Assembly (NCBI GenBank): GCA_963825405.1
Contig: CAWGTB010000005.1
Span: 62,001 to 126,000 of the forward strand
Reading direction: 5' to 3'
DNA length: 64,000 nt
Origin: JACPNO01 sp963825405
GTDB taxonomy: Bacteria > Acidobacteriota > Terriglobia > Bryobacterales > Bryobacteraceae
The translations under genes and the position numbers were made by a program. Of this stretch, positions 47,550 to 57,438 are shown piece after piece. Positions within the stretch are counted from its first letter, which is position 1; every line of letters starts with the position of its first letter. The notes below the pieces were generated by a model. The model saw only the letters and a program-made list of their open reading frames with translations, did no database searches and was not told the origin of the DNA.

Positions 47550-47992
47550 ATGCGCCGTTGGTGGTCTTTATGCTTCGTTCTGGTGCCGTTCTACGTGGGC
47601 TGCGGGCCGGAAACGACGGGCGTGGAAGAACTCCGTCTGCGCAAAGTCACTCTGCCGGACGGGCAGCAGATTCGCGCTGAAGTCGTGATCAAGCCCGACG
47701 AAATGGCGCGCGGCATGATGTATCGCGATTCGCTCCCCAAGGGCCGCGGCATGCTGTTCATCCACGATAAGCCCGCTCCCGTACCGCTACTGGATGCACG
47801 ACATGAAAATCCCGCTCGACATCATTTTCATGGACGACACCCACAAGATCGTGGAAATCTCTGCGGACACGCCGCCCTGTACGTCCGAGCCGAAGAATTG
47901 CCCCACGTATCGGCGGCCATCACTTCGAGCAATTCGTGCTCGAGCTACGGCGGCAGGCGAAGCGCATCGCTGTCAGGACTGCCACGTGCTAA
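47550..47992 (+). CDS. DUF192 family exported lipoprotein-like protein (frameshifted)
   Basis: About 147 residues once joined. An N-terminal signal (SLCFVLVPFYVGCG, possible lipobox Cys) precedes the DUF192 domain: VVIKPDEMARGMMYRDSLPK, GMLFIHDKPAPYRYWMHDMK (joined) and IPLDIIFMDDTHKIVEI. Two extra bases, near 47783 and near 47908, break it; 443 nt is two over a multiple of three, as predicted. DUF192 proteins are small periplasmic beta proteins of unknown function. Divergent from the UbiA gene by 42 bp. Confidence 0.82.
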
Positions 47993-48034
47993 ACCGGGCA
48001 GGTCGACCTGCACCTTCTGATATTCTGGGCCTGT

Positions 48035-48781
48035 ATGCATGAAGAGCAGCTGCGCACGCTGTTGGACAGGTGCGCGCCGGAGCCGTCGACGTAGAAGCCG
48101 CGCTGGCCCGCCTGCGCCACATGCCGTTCGAGGACCTGGGCTTCGCCAAGGTGGATCATCACCGCGCGCTGCGCCAGGGAATGCCCGAAGTCATTCTGGC
48201 CAAAGGCAAGACGCCGGAGCAGGTGTCGGCGATCGCCGGCCGCTTGCTCGAAGTCTCCAAAAACGTGCTGATCACGCGCGCCGACGCTGCGACCGCCGCT
48301 CACGTCCAGGCGCGAGTTGCCGGGCGCCGAATATTTCCCGCTGTCGGGCGCCATCCGTTTCTGGCGCGACAAGACGCAAACCGGAAAAGGCAAAATCGCG
48401 GTGGTCAGCGCCGGCACCAGCGACATTCCGGTGGCCGAAGAGGCGCAGGTCACGGCCGAAGTGATGGGCAATCTGGTGGAGACTACTTACGATATCGGCG
48501 TGGCAGGCATTCACCGGCTGATCGACAATCGCGCGCGACTGGCGGAAGCGCGCGTGATCGTGGTCTGCGCTGGCATGGAAGGCGCGCTGGCCAGCGCGGT
48601 GGGGGGCTTGGTCGCGTGCCCGGTGATCGCCGTGCCGACCAGCATCGGTTACGGCGCGAGCTTCCAGGGCCTGGCCGCGCTGCTCGGCATGCTCAACAGT
48701 TGCGCGAGCAACGTGACCGTGGTCAATATCGATAACGGCTTCGGCGCCGGCTACGTCGCCAGCCTCATCAACCGCTTGTAG
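48035..48781 (+). CDS. larB: Nickel-pincer cofactor biosynthesis protein LarB (frameshifted)
   Basis: LarB carboxylates and hydrolyses nicotinic acid adenine dinucleotide in the synthesis of the nickel pincer nucleotide; about 248 residues once joined. The PurE-like core has VVSAGTSDIPVAEEAQVTAE, DIGVAGIHRLIDNRARL, VVCAGMEGALASAVGGLVAC and VPTSIGYGASFQGLAALLGM. One base is missing near 48067 (LLD to QVRAG) and one extra is present near 48311 (QAR to LPGAEYF); net length 747 nt is in phase. larC and larE are not in the window. Confidence 0.88.
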
Positions 48782-49134
48782 CGAATTGCCGCAGAGCTTC
48801 CTGCTGCGTCGGACAAATCTCGAACAATGTGCACAGGCGCGTTCGCTCCAGCGACACGGCGGAGCGAGTTTTCCAGACCGCAGAGAATGAAACGGACATT
48901 CTTGCGCTGGGCCATCCGTAAGCCGTCAAGCAACGTTCCCAGACCGGAGCTGTCGATGCGGTTGACGCCATGCAAATCGACCACCAGCCGTGACAAGATG
49001 GTCTCTGGTCAATGCCTGATGATCGCCGCGTGCAAGTCTTCCGAATTCGTCCAGTCGATGTCACCCGCAACCGATACTACCGAGGCGCGGCGCTCGGCAA
49101 CATCACAATTGGTTTGCAACGGGACTGCCGGCAT
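48768..49134 (-). CDS. STAS-domain protein (anti-sigma factor antagonist type), interrupted
   Basis: About 121 residues. The ATG at 49134 has a strong AGGAGG eight bases upstream. The STAS core reads SVAGDIDWTNSEDLHAAIIR and LVVDLHGVNRIDSSGLGTLL, with the conserved D-S-S-G phosphorylation motif. An in-frame TGA at 49009-49011 (after AIIRH) and one extra base near 48857 interrupt it. The in-frame stop is a substitution (CGA to TGA would explain it), unlike most breaks nearby. Partner anti-sigma kinase not in the window. The 3' end overlaps larB by 14 bases. Confidence 0.75.
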
Positions 49135-49225
49135 ATACGACCCTCCTTTCGCAAAGTAAAAAGATGGGCGAAGCGGTGAGCAGTTCGCACTCGCTCGCCG
49201 CTGCGCCGGCTACAGGTTTTACTGG

Positions 49226-49670
49226 CTAGTCACCAGCGATCGGCACATGCTGATGTGTGATCCGCGAAATTTCGCGGCCCCGGCTGTCGGGATACGCGAA
49301 CTCATCGCCAATCAGATCGCCCGGGAAGTACCACATCTTCAGCGCTATCGGTTGCCCAGTCGGCATTTCGTAGTAGGTGAATAGCCGTCTTGCTGGTGCG
49401 ATGCAACCGTTCCCCAGGAATGGTGACGACGGTGCTTAATACGTGCGTCTCATCCGCGTTGATGATTTGAACGATATGACGGCTTGGATTGATCATCGAC
49501 TAGTTTGATTACGTATTGGCCCGGTGGTAGAACGGCGCCCGGAATTTCCACCGATTCGGCAAATGTAACGTGGCTTTTCTTGTCCAGTCACCTGCTCTGG
49601 CGGAAGTCGCTAACCTGTCACGCAGTAAAGCGGCGCCCAGGATCAGGCTACTTTTGTGAAATCGGAACAT
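49226..49670 (-). CDS. Small exported acidobacterial protein (frameshifted)
   Basis: About 147 residues reconstructed across at least three phase changes. An ATG at 49670 starts MFRFHKSSLILGAALL (signal-like). The conserved part reads VEIPGAVLPPGQYVIKLVDD, then SRHIVQIINADETHVLSTVV, IPGERLHRTSKTA and YYEMPTGQPIALKMWYFPGD ending EFAYP. This order of motifs recurs in short exported proteins of Acidobacteria. No function known. Coordinates are the outer limits of the recognisable gene. Confidence 0.65.
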
Positions 49671-49829
49671 ACTGGATTCAACCTCCCGTCCACTTAAAGA
49701 GCAGATGGAATGCCAAAGCCCCGTAGACGCTTGATAAAACTCGACATTTCGCCGAATTTTCCTTCTTCGCGCAGCGTGGAAAAGTCGGCCGCCCGCTGAA
49801 AGTTCTTACATAGGGGTGCGCAGGCCAGG

Positions 49830-52269
49830 TTATTCGTATCGCATGGCTACCAGCGGATCCACCCGGCTGGCGCGCCGGGCCGGAATGTAGACCGCCAGCA
49901 GACAAACAGCACAGCAGCACGACGCTGAGCGCGGCGAAAGCGGCTGGGATCGTGGGCGTTCACCTGAAACAGCAGACGCTCCAGAAGCCGGGTGGCCCAG
50001 TACGCCGCGCCGAGCCCGGCCACAATTCCGCCGGCAGCGAGCATCATGCCGCGGCCTACAATCAATCGCAGGACGTCGCCGCTTTGCGCGCCGAGCGCCA
50101 GGCGCAGCCCGATTTCCGGCGTCCGCTCCGTGACCATGTACGACAGAACGCCGTAGATTCCCAGGCACGCAAGAAATAGCGCCAGAGCCGCGAACGCGCC
50201 GAGCAGAATCACTTGCGTGCGCCGCTGGAACACTTCCAGATCGACAATTTCTTCCATCATGGCGATGTTCGATAGCGGCTGATCTTTGTCTACCGACCAC
50301 ACTGCTTGCCGTATAGCCGGCGTGAGTTGCAGCGCGTTACCGTCGGCCCGGATCACCAGATCGCGCGGCCACATCCAGTTGCCATCCGACTGCGCCACCG
50401 GGAAATACATCTCCGGACGGGACGGTTGATCCAGCCCCATCATGCGGACATCGGCGACAATGCCGACGATGGTGAGCCACGGCGTGTCGGCTCTGCGGGC
50501 GCCAAATTTGAATCGCCGGCCCAGCGGATTTTCGCCGGGCCAATACTGTCGCGCCATGCTCTCGTTGATCATGGCGACGCCGGGTGCGATTGGGTCGCCA
50601 TCGCGCGCATCGAAGAAAGCGGCCCTGGCGCAGCGTCATGCCCATGGTCTCCATGTACCCGGGGCTGATCACGCGATTGCAGGCGTCGTAGGCCAGCCCG
50701 CTACCGCGCTCCGGCGTGCGTCCTTCGGGCCAAAATCCGCTGGTTCCGCCTTTCCACACCAGCGGCAGCGCGCTGGTGAATGCCCACCGATTTGACACCA
50801 GGCAGAGCGCGCACGCGTTCCAGCACCCCATCGACGAATGCCGCCCGCTTGGGAAATTCGCGATACGTAGATCTCGGCAGCACCGCGCGCAGCGTCAATA
50901 CGTGATCCGGACGAAAGCCCGGATCGAGCCCGCGCAGCATGGAGAAACTTTCGATCATCAGCCCGGCGCAAATCAGCAGCACCATGGCCATAGCGATTTC
51001 CGCGACGACTAGTGCGCCTCGCAGTCCGGCCGCTTCGTCCGCCCACGCCGCCGCGCGCTCCGCCTTCCTTCAGCGACAAATTCAGATCCGAGCGCGAAAC
51101 TTGCCACGCCGGCGCGAGTCCAAACAAAATGCCGGTCCCGACTGAAACCGCCAGCGTGAATCCGAGCACGCGCCAATCCAGATCCAGCGTCGTGACGCCG
51201 CTAAGCTGCTCCGGGATCAAATTCTTGAGCACCCTGAAACTCCAACTGGCCAGCACCAGCCCCAGCGCGCCGCCCGCCAGCGACAGCATCAAATTCTCCG
51301 TGAGCAATTGGCGGATGATGCGGCCGCGGCCCGCGCCCAGAGCCGTGCGCACTGCGATTTCCCGCTTACGGCCCGTGGCCCGCGCCAGCAGCAGATTCGC
51401 CATGTTGGCGCAAGCGATCAGCAGCACGCATCCCACCGCCCCGAGCAAGATCATCAGCGCCAGCTTCATATCGCCGACATAGTCATCGAGCAGCCGCACG
51501 GCGTACATTCCGGTAAAGCGATTGGTATCGGGATGGTCGCGCGTCCAGCCGTTCCGCCAGCGTGCGCAACTGGGCATTGGCCTGCGCGAGGGTGACGCCA
51601 TTCTTTGAGCCGTGCCGCGACGTACAGGTAGTGGTTGCTGCGACTTGCCAGTTGCTCCGCCGTGAAGCGCGCCGGCTCCCATATTTCTTGCTTGTAGGGA
51701 AAGTCAAAACGCGGTGGCATGATGCCGACAACGGTGCACTTTCGTCCATTGAGCACAATCTCCCGCCCCACTAAACCAGGATCGCCGCCAAAACGCCGTA
51801 CCCACAGTCCATAACTCAACACCACCACGGGATTCGCGCCCGGTTGGTCCTCTTCGGGTAAAAAGACACGGCCCAGCCGCGGCTTGACGCCAAGAATCGG
51901 GAACAGATTTGCGGTAACGCCCGCGCCCGCCAATTTTTCCGGCTCACCTTCGCCGGTGAGATTGAAATCTCTTTCGTTGAGCGCCGCCACATCCTCAAAC
52001 GCCGGGATTTTCGTTTTCCAATCCGAATAGTTTCCCGGTGCCGGCGTATTGCGCGGGAATCCGACTTTGGACGCGTCCTCCCAAACCATCACCAGGCGCT
52101 GTGGATCCTGATACGGCAAACTCCTCAGCAGCACCGCGTTGACGACGCTGAAAATCGCCGTGTTGGCGCCGACGCCCAATCCGAGCGCCGCCACCGCCAC
52201 CACCGTGAAGCCCGGACTCTTGCGCAGCATTCGCAGCCCGAAACGAATATCCTGCCAAATTTCGGTCAT
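49830..52269 (-). CDS. ADOP family permease 1 (MacB/FtsX-like), frameshifted about six times
   Basis: Acidobacterial duplicated orphan permease of about 813 residues once joined. N-terminal IWQDIRFGLRMLRKSPGFTV, MacB-PCD periplasmic domain (VRRFGGDPGLVGREIVLNG, VGIMPPRFDFPYK), first FtsX block (LLLARATGRKREIAVRTALG) and second FtsX block ending SRVDPLVAMRYE. Phase changes near 51605, 51550, 51050, 50790, 50620 (extra bases) and 49895 (missing); 2440 nt fits this sum. No ATPase partner is adjacent, as the family name implies. First of three in tandem. Confidence 0.85.
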
Positions 52270-52286
52270 GTCTTATTCCCCCAAAG

Positions 52287-52377
52287 ACCGCTCCCCATGG
52301 TCGCGGCTCTGTTACTCGCGTTTGCCGATTCCGCCGTCACTTGTTCCCCCCGGGAACACCGCTACCCATGGCCGCGG
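52287..52377. repeat. Two copies of a 20-bp GC-rich dyad element in the gap between ADOP genes
   Basis: ACCGCTCCCCATGGTCGCGG at 52287-52306 and ACCGCTACCCATGGCCGCGG at 52358-52377 match at 18 of 20 positions. Each has CCGC near the start and GCGG at the end, so each is an imperfect dyad. They flank a GTTCCCCCCGGGAAC palindrome near 52343-52357. They resemble short dispersed REP-like elements; dispersal in the genome cannot be tested here. Confidence 0.55.
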
Positions 52378-52381
52378 GTTC

Positions 52382-52411
52382 GTAGGGGCGGGTTTCAAAC
52401 CCGCCCGCTAC
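52382..52411. repeat. REP-like palindrome overlapping the ADOP 2 stop codon
   Basis: GTAGGGGCGGGTTT-CAAACCCGCCCGCTAC forms a strong hairpin (GGCGGGTTT/AAACCCGCC core). The TAG stop of ADOP 2 (complement of 52408-52410) lies in its right arm. Repeats of this sequence type are common in intergenic spots of several bacterial phyla. It could act as a transcription terminator or attenuator between ADOP 2 and ADOP 1. Confidence 0.6.
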
Positions 52412-54843
52412 TCATAGCGCAGCGCCACAATCGGATCCACCTTCGTCGCCCGCCGAGCCGGCACGAAGCAGGCCACCAGCGCGACAACGCCCAAAAACAA
52501 ACTGACGGCAATGAACGTGACAGGGTCAGTAGCCGTGACGCCAAACAACATCCCCGCCATCACGCGCGTCAAAGCCATCGCGCCCGCCATGCCAATCAGC
52601 GCGCCGAGCGCCGTGATCGCCATTCCCTCCCCCAGCACCGATCGCAGCACATCCGCCGCGCGCGCGCCCAGCGCCATGCGGATGCCGATTTCCTGCGTGC
52701 GCTGGCTGACCGCGTACGACATCACGCCGTACATCCCAACCGCCGCCAGCAGCAGCGCGGTCGCGGCAAACATCGCCAGCATCCCCATGGTGAAACGCGG
52801 GCGCTCCAGAGCTTTCGAAAGCACCTGGTCCATGGTCTGCACTTCGGCGATCGCCAGATTTTTATCGTGAGACCAGATCTCGGAGCGAATCGACGGCAGC
52901 AGTTGCATCGGATCGCCCGACCCGCGCACCGTAAGAATCATGCTGTCCCAGGTATTGTTCTGCAGATGCGGCACGTAGACCAGGTTCACCGGCGGCTCGC
53001 TCAACCCGAAATAGCGAATGTCGCCGACGACACCCACGATTTCGCGGTACACATTCTCATCCCGCCACGACCGCACGCGCCGCCCCAGCGGATTCTGATT
53101 GGGAAACATCTGCTTGGCCATCGACTGGCTGACGATCATCACCGGCGCGCCCGCCTGGATATCGCGCGCATCGAAATAGCGGCCTTGCAGCAGCGGAATT
53201 CCCATCGTGCGCAGCGATTCCGGCTGCGCCACCACCCACTGCGCGTTGAAATCCGCGCTGGCCGGAGGCTCGGCCTGGCCTTCAACCAGGAATGCCCGGC
53301 CCAGATAAAATCCGCCGCCTTCCAACGGCAGCGATGAAATTAGCGACGCCGATTGCACACCGGGAATGCGCCGGACGCCCGCCTCGATCTGCTCGAACCC
53401 GGCGGCAATTTGCTCCGCGCCCGCGTAGCGTGAGCGCGGAAGCGAAACCTGCATCGTGAGCAGGTTCTGCGTGGGAAAACCGGGATGCACTTTCGCCAAC
53501 TCGAAGAAGCTGCGCACCAGCAAGCCCGGCGCCGATCAGCAGCATGATGCTCAGTGCCAGTTCGGAAACCACCAGCAGGCTGCGCAGGCGGCGTCCCCGG
53601 CGAGCTGCCGCTGATGCTGCGCCCGCCATCGCGAAAAGATTGCAATGGCGAAGACGCCGTAGCTTGCAGCGCGGGCAGCAATCCGAAAATCAGGGATGTC
53701 GCGAGCGAGGCTGCCATCGCGAAAGCCAGAAAAGTGCCATCCACCCGCAGTTCATCGATGCGCGGCGTCCCGGCGGGCGCGAATTGAATCATGGCTTGCA
53801 CGCCCCACGCGGCCAGAAGCGCACCGGCAGCGCCGCCGGCAATCGCCAGCGCCATGCTTTCCGTCAACAATTGCGCGATCAGCCGGGCTCTCGCCGGCGC
53901 CCAGAGCTGTACGGATCGCCACCTCGCGTTGCCGCCCCGCGCCGCGCGCCAATAGTAGATTGGCCACATTCACGCACGCGATCAATAGCACGAACGCCAC
54001 CGCGCCCAACAGCAATAACAGAATTTGACGTATTTCCGGACCCACCACCCAGCCGTCGAGCGGGTGCAGCTTCCAGCCGACGCCGGCGCGCGTGGCCGGA
54101 AAATCTTTCTCGATCTGCCGCGCCATCACCGTGAGCTTGGCTTGAGCTTGCTCGATGGAGACGCCCGCCCGCAGCCTCGCCACCGCGCGCCACGTGTGGT
54201 TGTCGCGGCGCATCACTCCTTGCGGCGGATTCGATCCGAAACCGAGCGGCACCCAGGCTTCGGCCTCTTCCGGCCACTGCGAATTCTTCGGCATCACGCC
54301 GACGATCGTGTAGGGAACGCCATCCAGATCCACTTTGCTGCCCAGCACCTTCGCGTCGCCGCCAAAGCGCCGCATCCACAGGCCGTAGCTCAGCACCACG
54401 ACGTTATCGGCGCCGGGCGCGTTTTCCTGCGGCGTGAACGTGCGCCCCAACTGCGGGGCCGCCGCCATCACGTGGAAATAATCGTCGCTGACAGAGCCGC
54501 AGTGAATGCGCTCCGGTTGCTCGCCGCCCGTGATTACGCGCGTGCGCATCCCGAAAGCCGCCGCGGATTCGAATAGTTGCGTTTGGTTTTTCCAATCCAG
54601 GAAGTCGGGATAAGAGACGCTGCCGCGATCGTTGCCATGGCGCGCGAACACCGTCGCCGGTACCACCAGGCGGCTGGAATCGTGATAAGGCAGCGGCCGC
54701 AGCATCACGGCATTCACCACGCTGAAAATCGCGGTGGTCGCGCCAATGCCCAGCGCCAGCGTTCCAATCGCCACCAGCGTAAAGCCGGGGCTTTTGGTCA
54801 GAATGCGCAGCCCGAAACGAATGTCACGCCAGATTGCCGTCAT
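52408..54843 (-). CDS. ADOP family permease 2 (MacB/FtsX-like), frameshifted three times
   Basis: About 811 residues once joined. Starts MTAIWRDIRFGLRILTKSPG; the periplasmic MacB-PCD domain has MRRFGGDAKVLGSKVDLDG and VGVMPKNSQWPEEAEAWVPL. FtsX blocks: LLLARGAGRQREVAIRTALG and GVMSYAVSQRTQEIGIRMAL, ending TKVDPIVALRYE. Extra bases near 53890, 53590 and 53525 break it; the net length is in phase. Paralogue of its two neighbours; transports or senses unknown substrates. Confidence 0.87.
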
Positions 54844-54864
54844 GCCCATTCCTCCCCAAAACCG

Positions 54865-57321
54865 CTACTCATATCGCAGCGCCACAATCGGATCGACACG
54901 CGTCGCCCGCCGCGCCGGAATGAAACTCGCCACCACCGCCACCACTGCCAGCACCAACGAAACCGCCACCATCGTGACCGGATCGGTCGCGCTCACCCCA
55001 AACAGCAATTTCGACATCAGCCGCGTGAGCCCGAACGCCGTCAGCAATCCCGCCGCAACTCCAGCCGCCACCAGCGTCATCCCCTGCCGCAGGACCATGC
55101 CCAGCACATCTCCGGCGCTCGCGCCCAGCGCCATGCGAATTCCAATCTCCTGCGTGCGCTGCGTCACCGAGTAGGAAATCACGCCATAAAGTCCCACCGC
55201 CGATAACGCCAGCGCCGCCACCGCGAAAATGCCCAGCAGCAAAAGCGCCACTCGCTTGGCGGTGAGCGAGTTCGCCACCAGCTCTTCCATCGTGACCACG
55301 TTGTATACGGGCTGATTCGGATCCATGCGATAAACAGCATTGCGGACGGCGCCCGCAACCGACGCAGGGTTGCCCGTGTCCGTGCGAACCACCAACACAC
55401 GGAACGGCTGCGGACTTTGAAGCACCGGCAGAAACACCTCCACCCGCGATTCGTTGTCGATGCCGTAATTCTTCACGTGCGCCACCACGCCCACGACTTC
55501 GCGCCAGATGATTTGCTCACTGTGCCCGTCCATGCCATGTCCTTCCGGCAGGCGAATTTTCTTGCCGATGGGATTTTCGCCGGGAAAATACAGGTTCGCC
55601 AGGCTCTCATCGACGATGGCAACCTTCGCCGAGCCATCGCGGTCCATCGCCGTGAAGGCCCTCCCTTTCCGCAGCGGAACTCCCATAGCGCTGAAATAGT
55701 CCGGACTGACGCGCGCGATATCGGTAAGAATGAATTCCTCTCCCGCCGGTGCTTGCCGGCCTTCATACGTGAAGGACGTCTGCCAGCCACCGCCGCCCAT
55801 CGGCAGGGGCTGAATGGTCCCGGCGCTGCGCACGCCCGGGATAGCTTGCACCTGCTCCAGCACGCCGCTGAAAAACGCCGTCCACTGCTGCGGATCTTTG
55901 TACTTGGACGTCGGCAATCCAATTTCCATAGTCACTGTTCCAGCCGCGTTGAATCCAGGCGTGGTTTGCGAAAGCTTGAAAAAGCTCTTCATCATCAGTC
56001 CCGCGCCGATCAGCAGCACCAGCGACAGCGCGATTTCGGCGATCATGAGTCCGCTGCGCGTGCGTTGCCGGCGAATGTCGCCCGAAGAGCGGCTGGATTC
56101 TTTCAACACGCCGCTCACTCCCTGCCGCGACACCTGCCAGGCCGGAACCACGCCAAACAGCAAGCCGGTGAGCAGCGAAAGCGCAACCGTGAAAAGCAGA
56201 ATGCGCGCATCCACCGTGATGGTGCTCAGCCGGGGCAGATTAGGCGGCAGCACCGTAACCAGCAGCCGCACTCCCCAAAGCGCGAAAAAAAATCCAAGCA
56301 AGCCGCCGGCCAGGCTAAGCAGTGTGCTTTCCGTAAGCAACTGGCGGATCAGTTGTCCGCGGCCCGCGCCCAGCGCCGTCCGGATCGCGATTTCCTGATG
56401 CCGCCCCGCCGCGCGCGCCAGCAGCAAATTGGCGACATTCGCGCAAGCAATCAGCAGCACGAACCACACCGCCCCCGTAACGATCAGCATGGCCGGCCGG
56501 ATATCGCGCACGATCCGCTCGTGCAGGAAATAGACGCCGACGCGATGGCCCTTATTCGTGTCCGGATACTGGGCCTCCAGGCGATGCGCCACGGTGTCCA
56601 TATCGGCGCGGGCTTTTTCCAGCACGATGGCGGGCTTCATTCGCGCCACGCAGTAAATGCCGGGATGATTGCCGCGCTCGAAGTTGGGCTCAGCGGCGAA
56701 GCGCCCGAGCGAGGTCCACAACTCCCCTTTCAAATGGGTGAGCGGAAAGCGAAATCCTTGCGGCATGACGCCGATGATGGTGTACGGCTGGCCGTCCAGG
56801 TTCAGGATTTTGCCCAGCACGTTGCGATCGCGATCGAAGCGCCGCTGCCAAAAACCGTAGTTCAACACTACCACGCGAGGTGCGCCGGGAAGGTCCTCAG
56901 CCCCCGTAAACGTACGCCCGAGAACCGGCGATACACCCAACAAAGGAAATAGGTTACCTGTGACATTCGATCCCTCTACGCGTTCCGGCTCGGAGCTGTC
57001 ACTGGCGCTGCTGGTGAGGTTGTAGGAAGTCGACTGACGCGCGGCGACGTACTCGAAGACCTGGTTCTGGGCTTTCCAATCCAGGTAATTGGGAAAAGCC
57101 ACCGACATTCCTTCGAGCGAGGCGGAGTTTTCCTGCAGGAAAACCATTCGCTCGGGGAAGGCGTAAGGCAGCGGCCGCAGCATCACGGCATCGACCACGC
57201 TGAAAATGGCGGTGTTCACGCCAATGCCGAGCGCCAGCGCCAGCACCGCGATCACCGTAAAAGCGGGGGTTTTCGCCAACGTGCGCGCAGCGAAGCGGAG
57301 GTCGCGCAGCAGAGTATCCAT
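54865..57321 (-). CDS. ADOP family permease 3 (MacB/FtsX-like), intact
   Basis: 818 residues from the ATG at 57321 (MDTLLRDLRFAARTLAKTPA); an in-frame ATG 15 codons upstream is less similar to the paralogues. Membrane helix 1 (TVIAVLALALGIGVNTAIFS), MacB-PCD domain (QRRFDRDRNVLGKILNLDGQ), FtsX block 1 (LLLARAAGRHQEIAIRTALG), central helix and FtsX block 2 (GVISYSVTQRTQEIGIRMAL) ending TRVDPIVALRYE. The double permease layout without an adjacent ATP-binding subunit is the ADOP signature. First gene of the tandem array in transcription order. Confidence 0.9.
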   Translation of the reverse strand: MDTLLRDLRFAARTLAKTPAFTVIAVLALALGIGVNTAIFSVVDAVMLRPLPYAFPERMVFLQENSASLEGMSVAFPNYLDWKAQNQVFEYVAARQSTSYNLTSSASDSSEPERVEGSNVTGNLFPLLGVSPVLGRTFTGAEDLPGAPRVVVLNYGFWQRRFDRDRNVLGKILNLDGQPYTIIGVMPQGFRFPLTHLKGELWTSLGRFAAEPNFERGNHPGIYCVARMKPAIVLEKARADMDTVAHRLEAQYPDTNKGHRVGVYFLHERIVRDIRPAMLIVTGAVWFVLLIACANVANLLLARAAGRHQEIAIRTALGAGRGQLIRQLLTESTLLSLAGGLLGFFFALWGVRLLVTVLPPNLPRLSTITVDARILLFTVALSLLTGLLFGVVPAWQVSRQGVSGVLKESSRSSGDIRRQRTRSGLMIAEIALSLVLLIGAGLMMKSFFKLSQTTPGFNAAGTVTMEIGLPTSKYKDPQQWTAFFSGVLEQVQAIPGVRSAGTIQPLPMGGGGWQTSFTYEGRQAPAGEEFILTDIARVSPDYFSAMGVPLRKGRAFTAMDRDGSAKVAIVDESLANLYFPGENPIGKKIRLPEGHGMDGHSEQIIWREVVGVVAHVKNYGIDNESRVEVFLPVLQSPQPFRVLVVRTDTGNPASVAGAVRNAVYRMDPNQPVYNVVTMEELVANSLTAKRVALLLLGIFAVAALALSAVGLYGVISYSVTQRTQEIGIRMALGASAGDVLGMVLRQGMTLVAAGVAAGLLTAFGLTRLMSKLLFGVSATDPVTMVAVSLVLAVVAVVASFIPARRATRVDPIVALRYE

Positions 57322-57373
57322 GTACCGTATACTGCGCAGCGGGAAAACGGTTACGCGGGCGGACAAAACAGCA

Positions 57374-57415
57374 ACGCCAGGGCTTACGGCATTAACCGTG
57401 AGGCGGCCCTGGCGT
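57374..57415 (-). terminator. Terminator-like hairpin after the coiled-coil protein gene
   Basis: Perfect 10-bp arms ACGCCAGGGC and GCCCTGGCGT enclose a smaller ACGG/CCGT hairpin. On the minus strand it is followed within a few bases by TGTTTTG, a weak T tract. It lies 24 bp after the stop at 57439 and before the ADOP 3 start, so it would separate the two units. Confidence 0.65.
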
Positions 57416-57438
57416 CGGGGGTTCTGGCTAGCTACGGG

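Noticed and set aside
49671..49829. A further gene between the small exported protein and ADOP 1.
   Set aside because: 159 bp with no frame that has a start, ribosome site or recognisable motif.
52287..52411. CRISPR array, because of two similar repeats.
   Set aside because: Only two copies, 51 bp apart, no third unit, no cas genes; each copy is a dyad of REP type.
55417..56952. Plus-strand frame of 511 codons opposite ADOP 3.
   Set aside because: Rich in His, Gln and Arg, as expected for the antisense of a permease; ADOP 3 is intact and conserved on the other strand.
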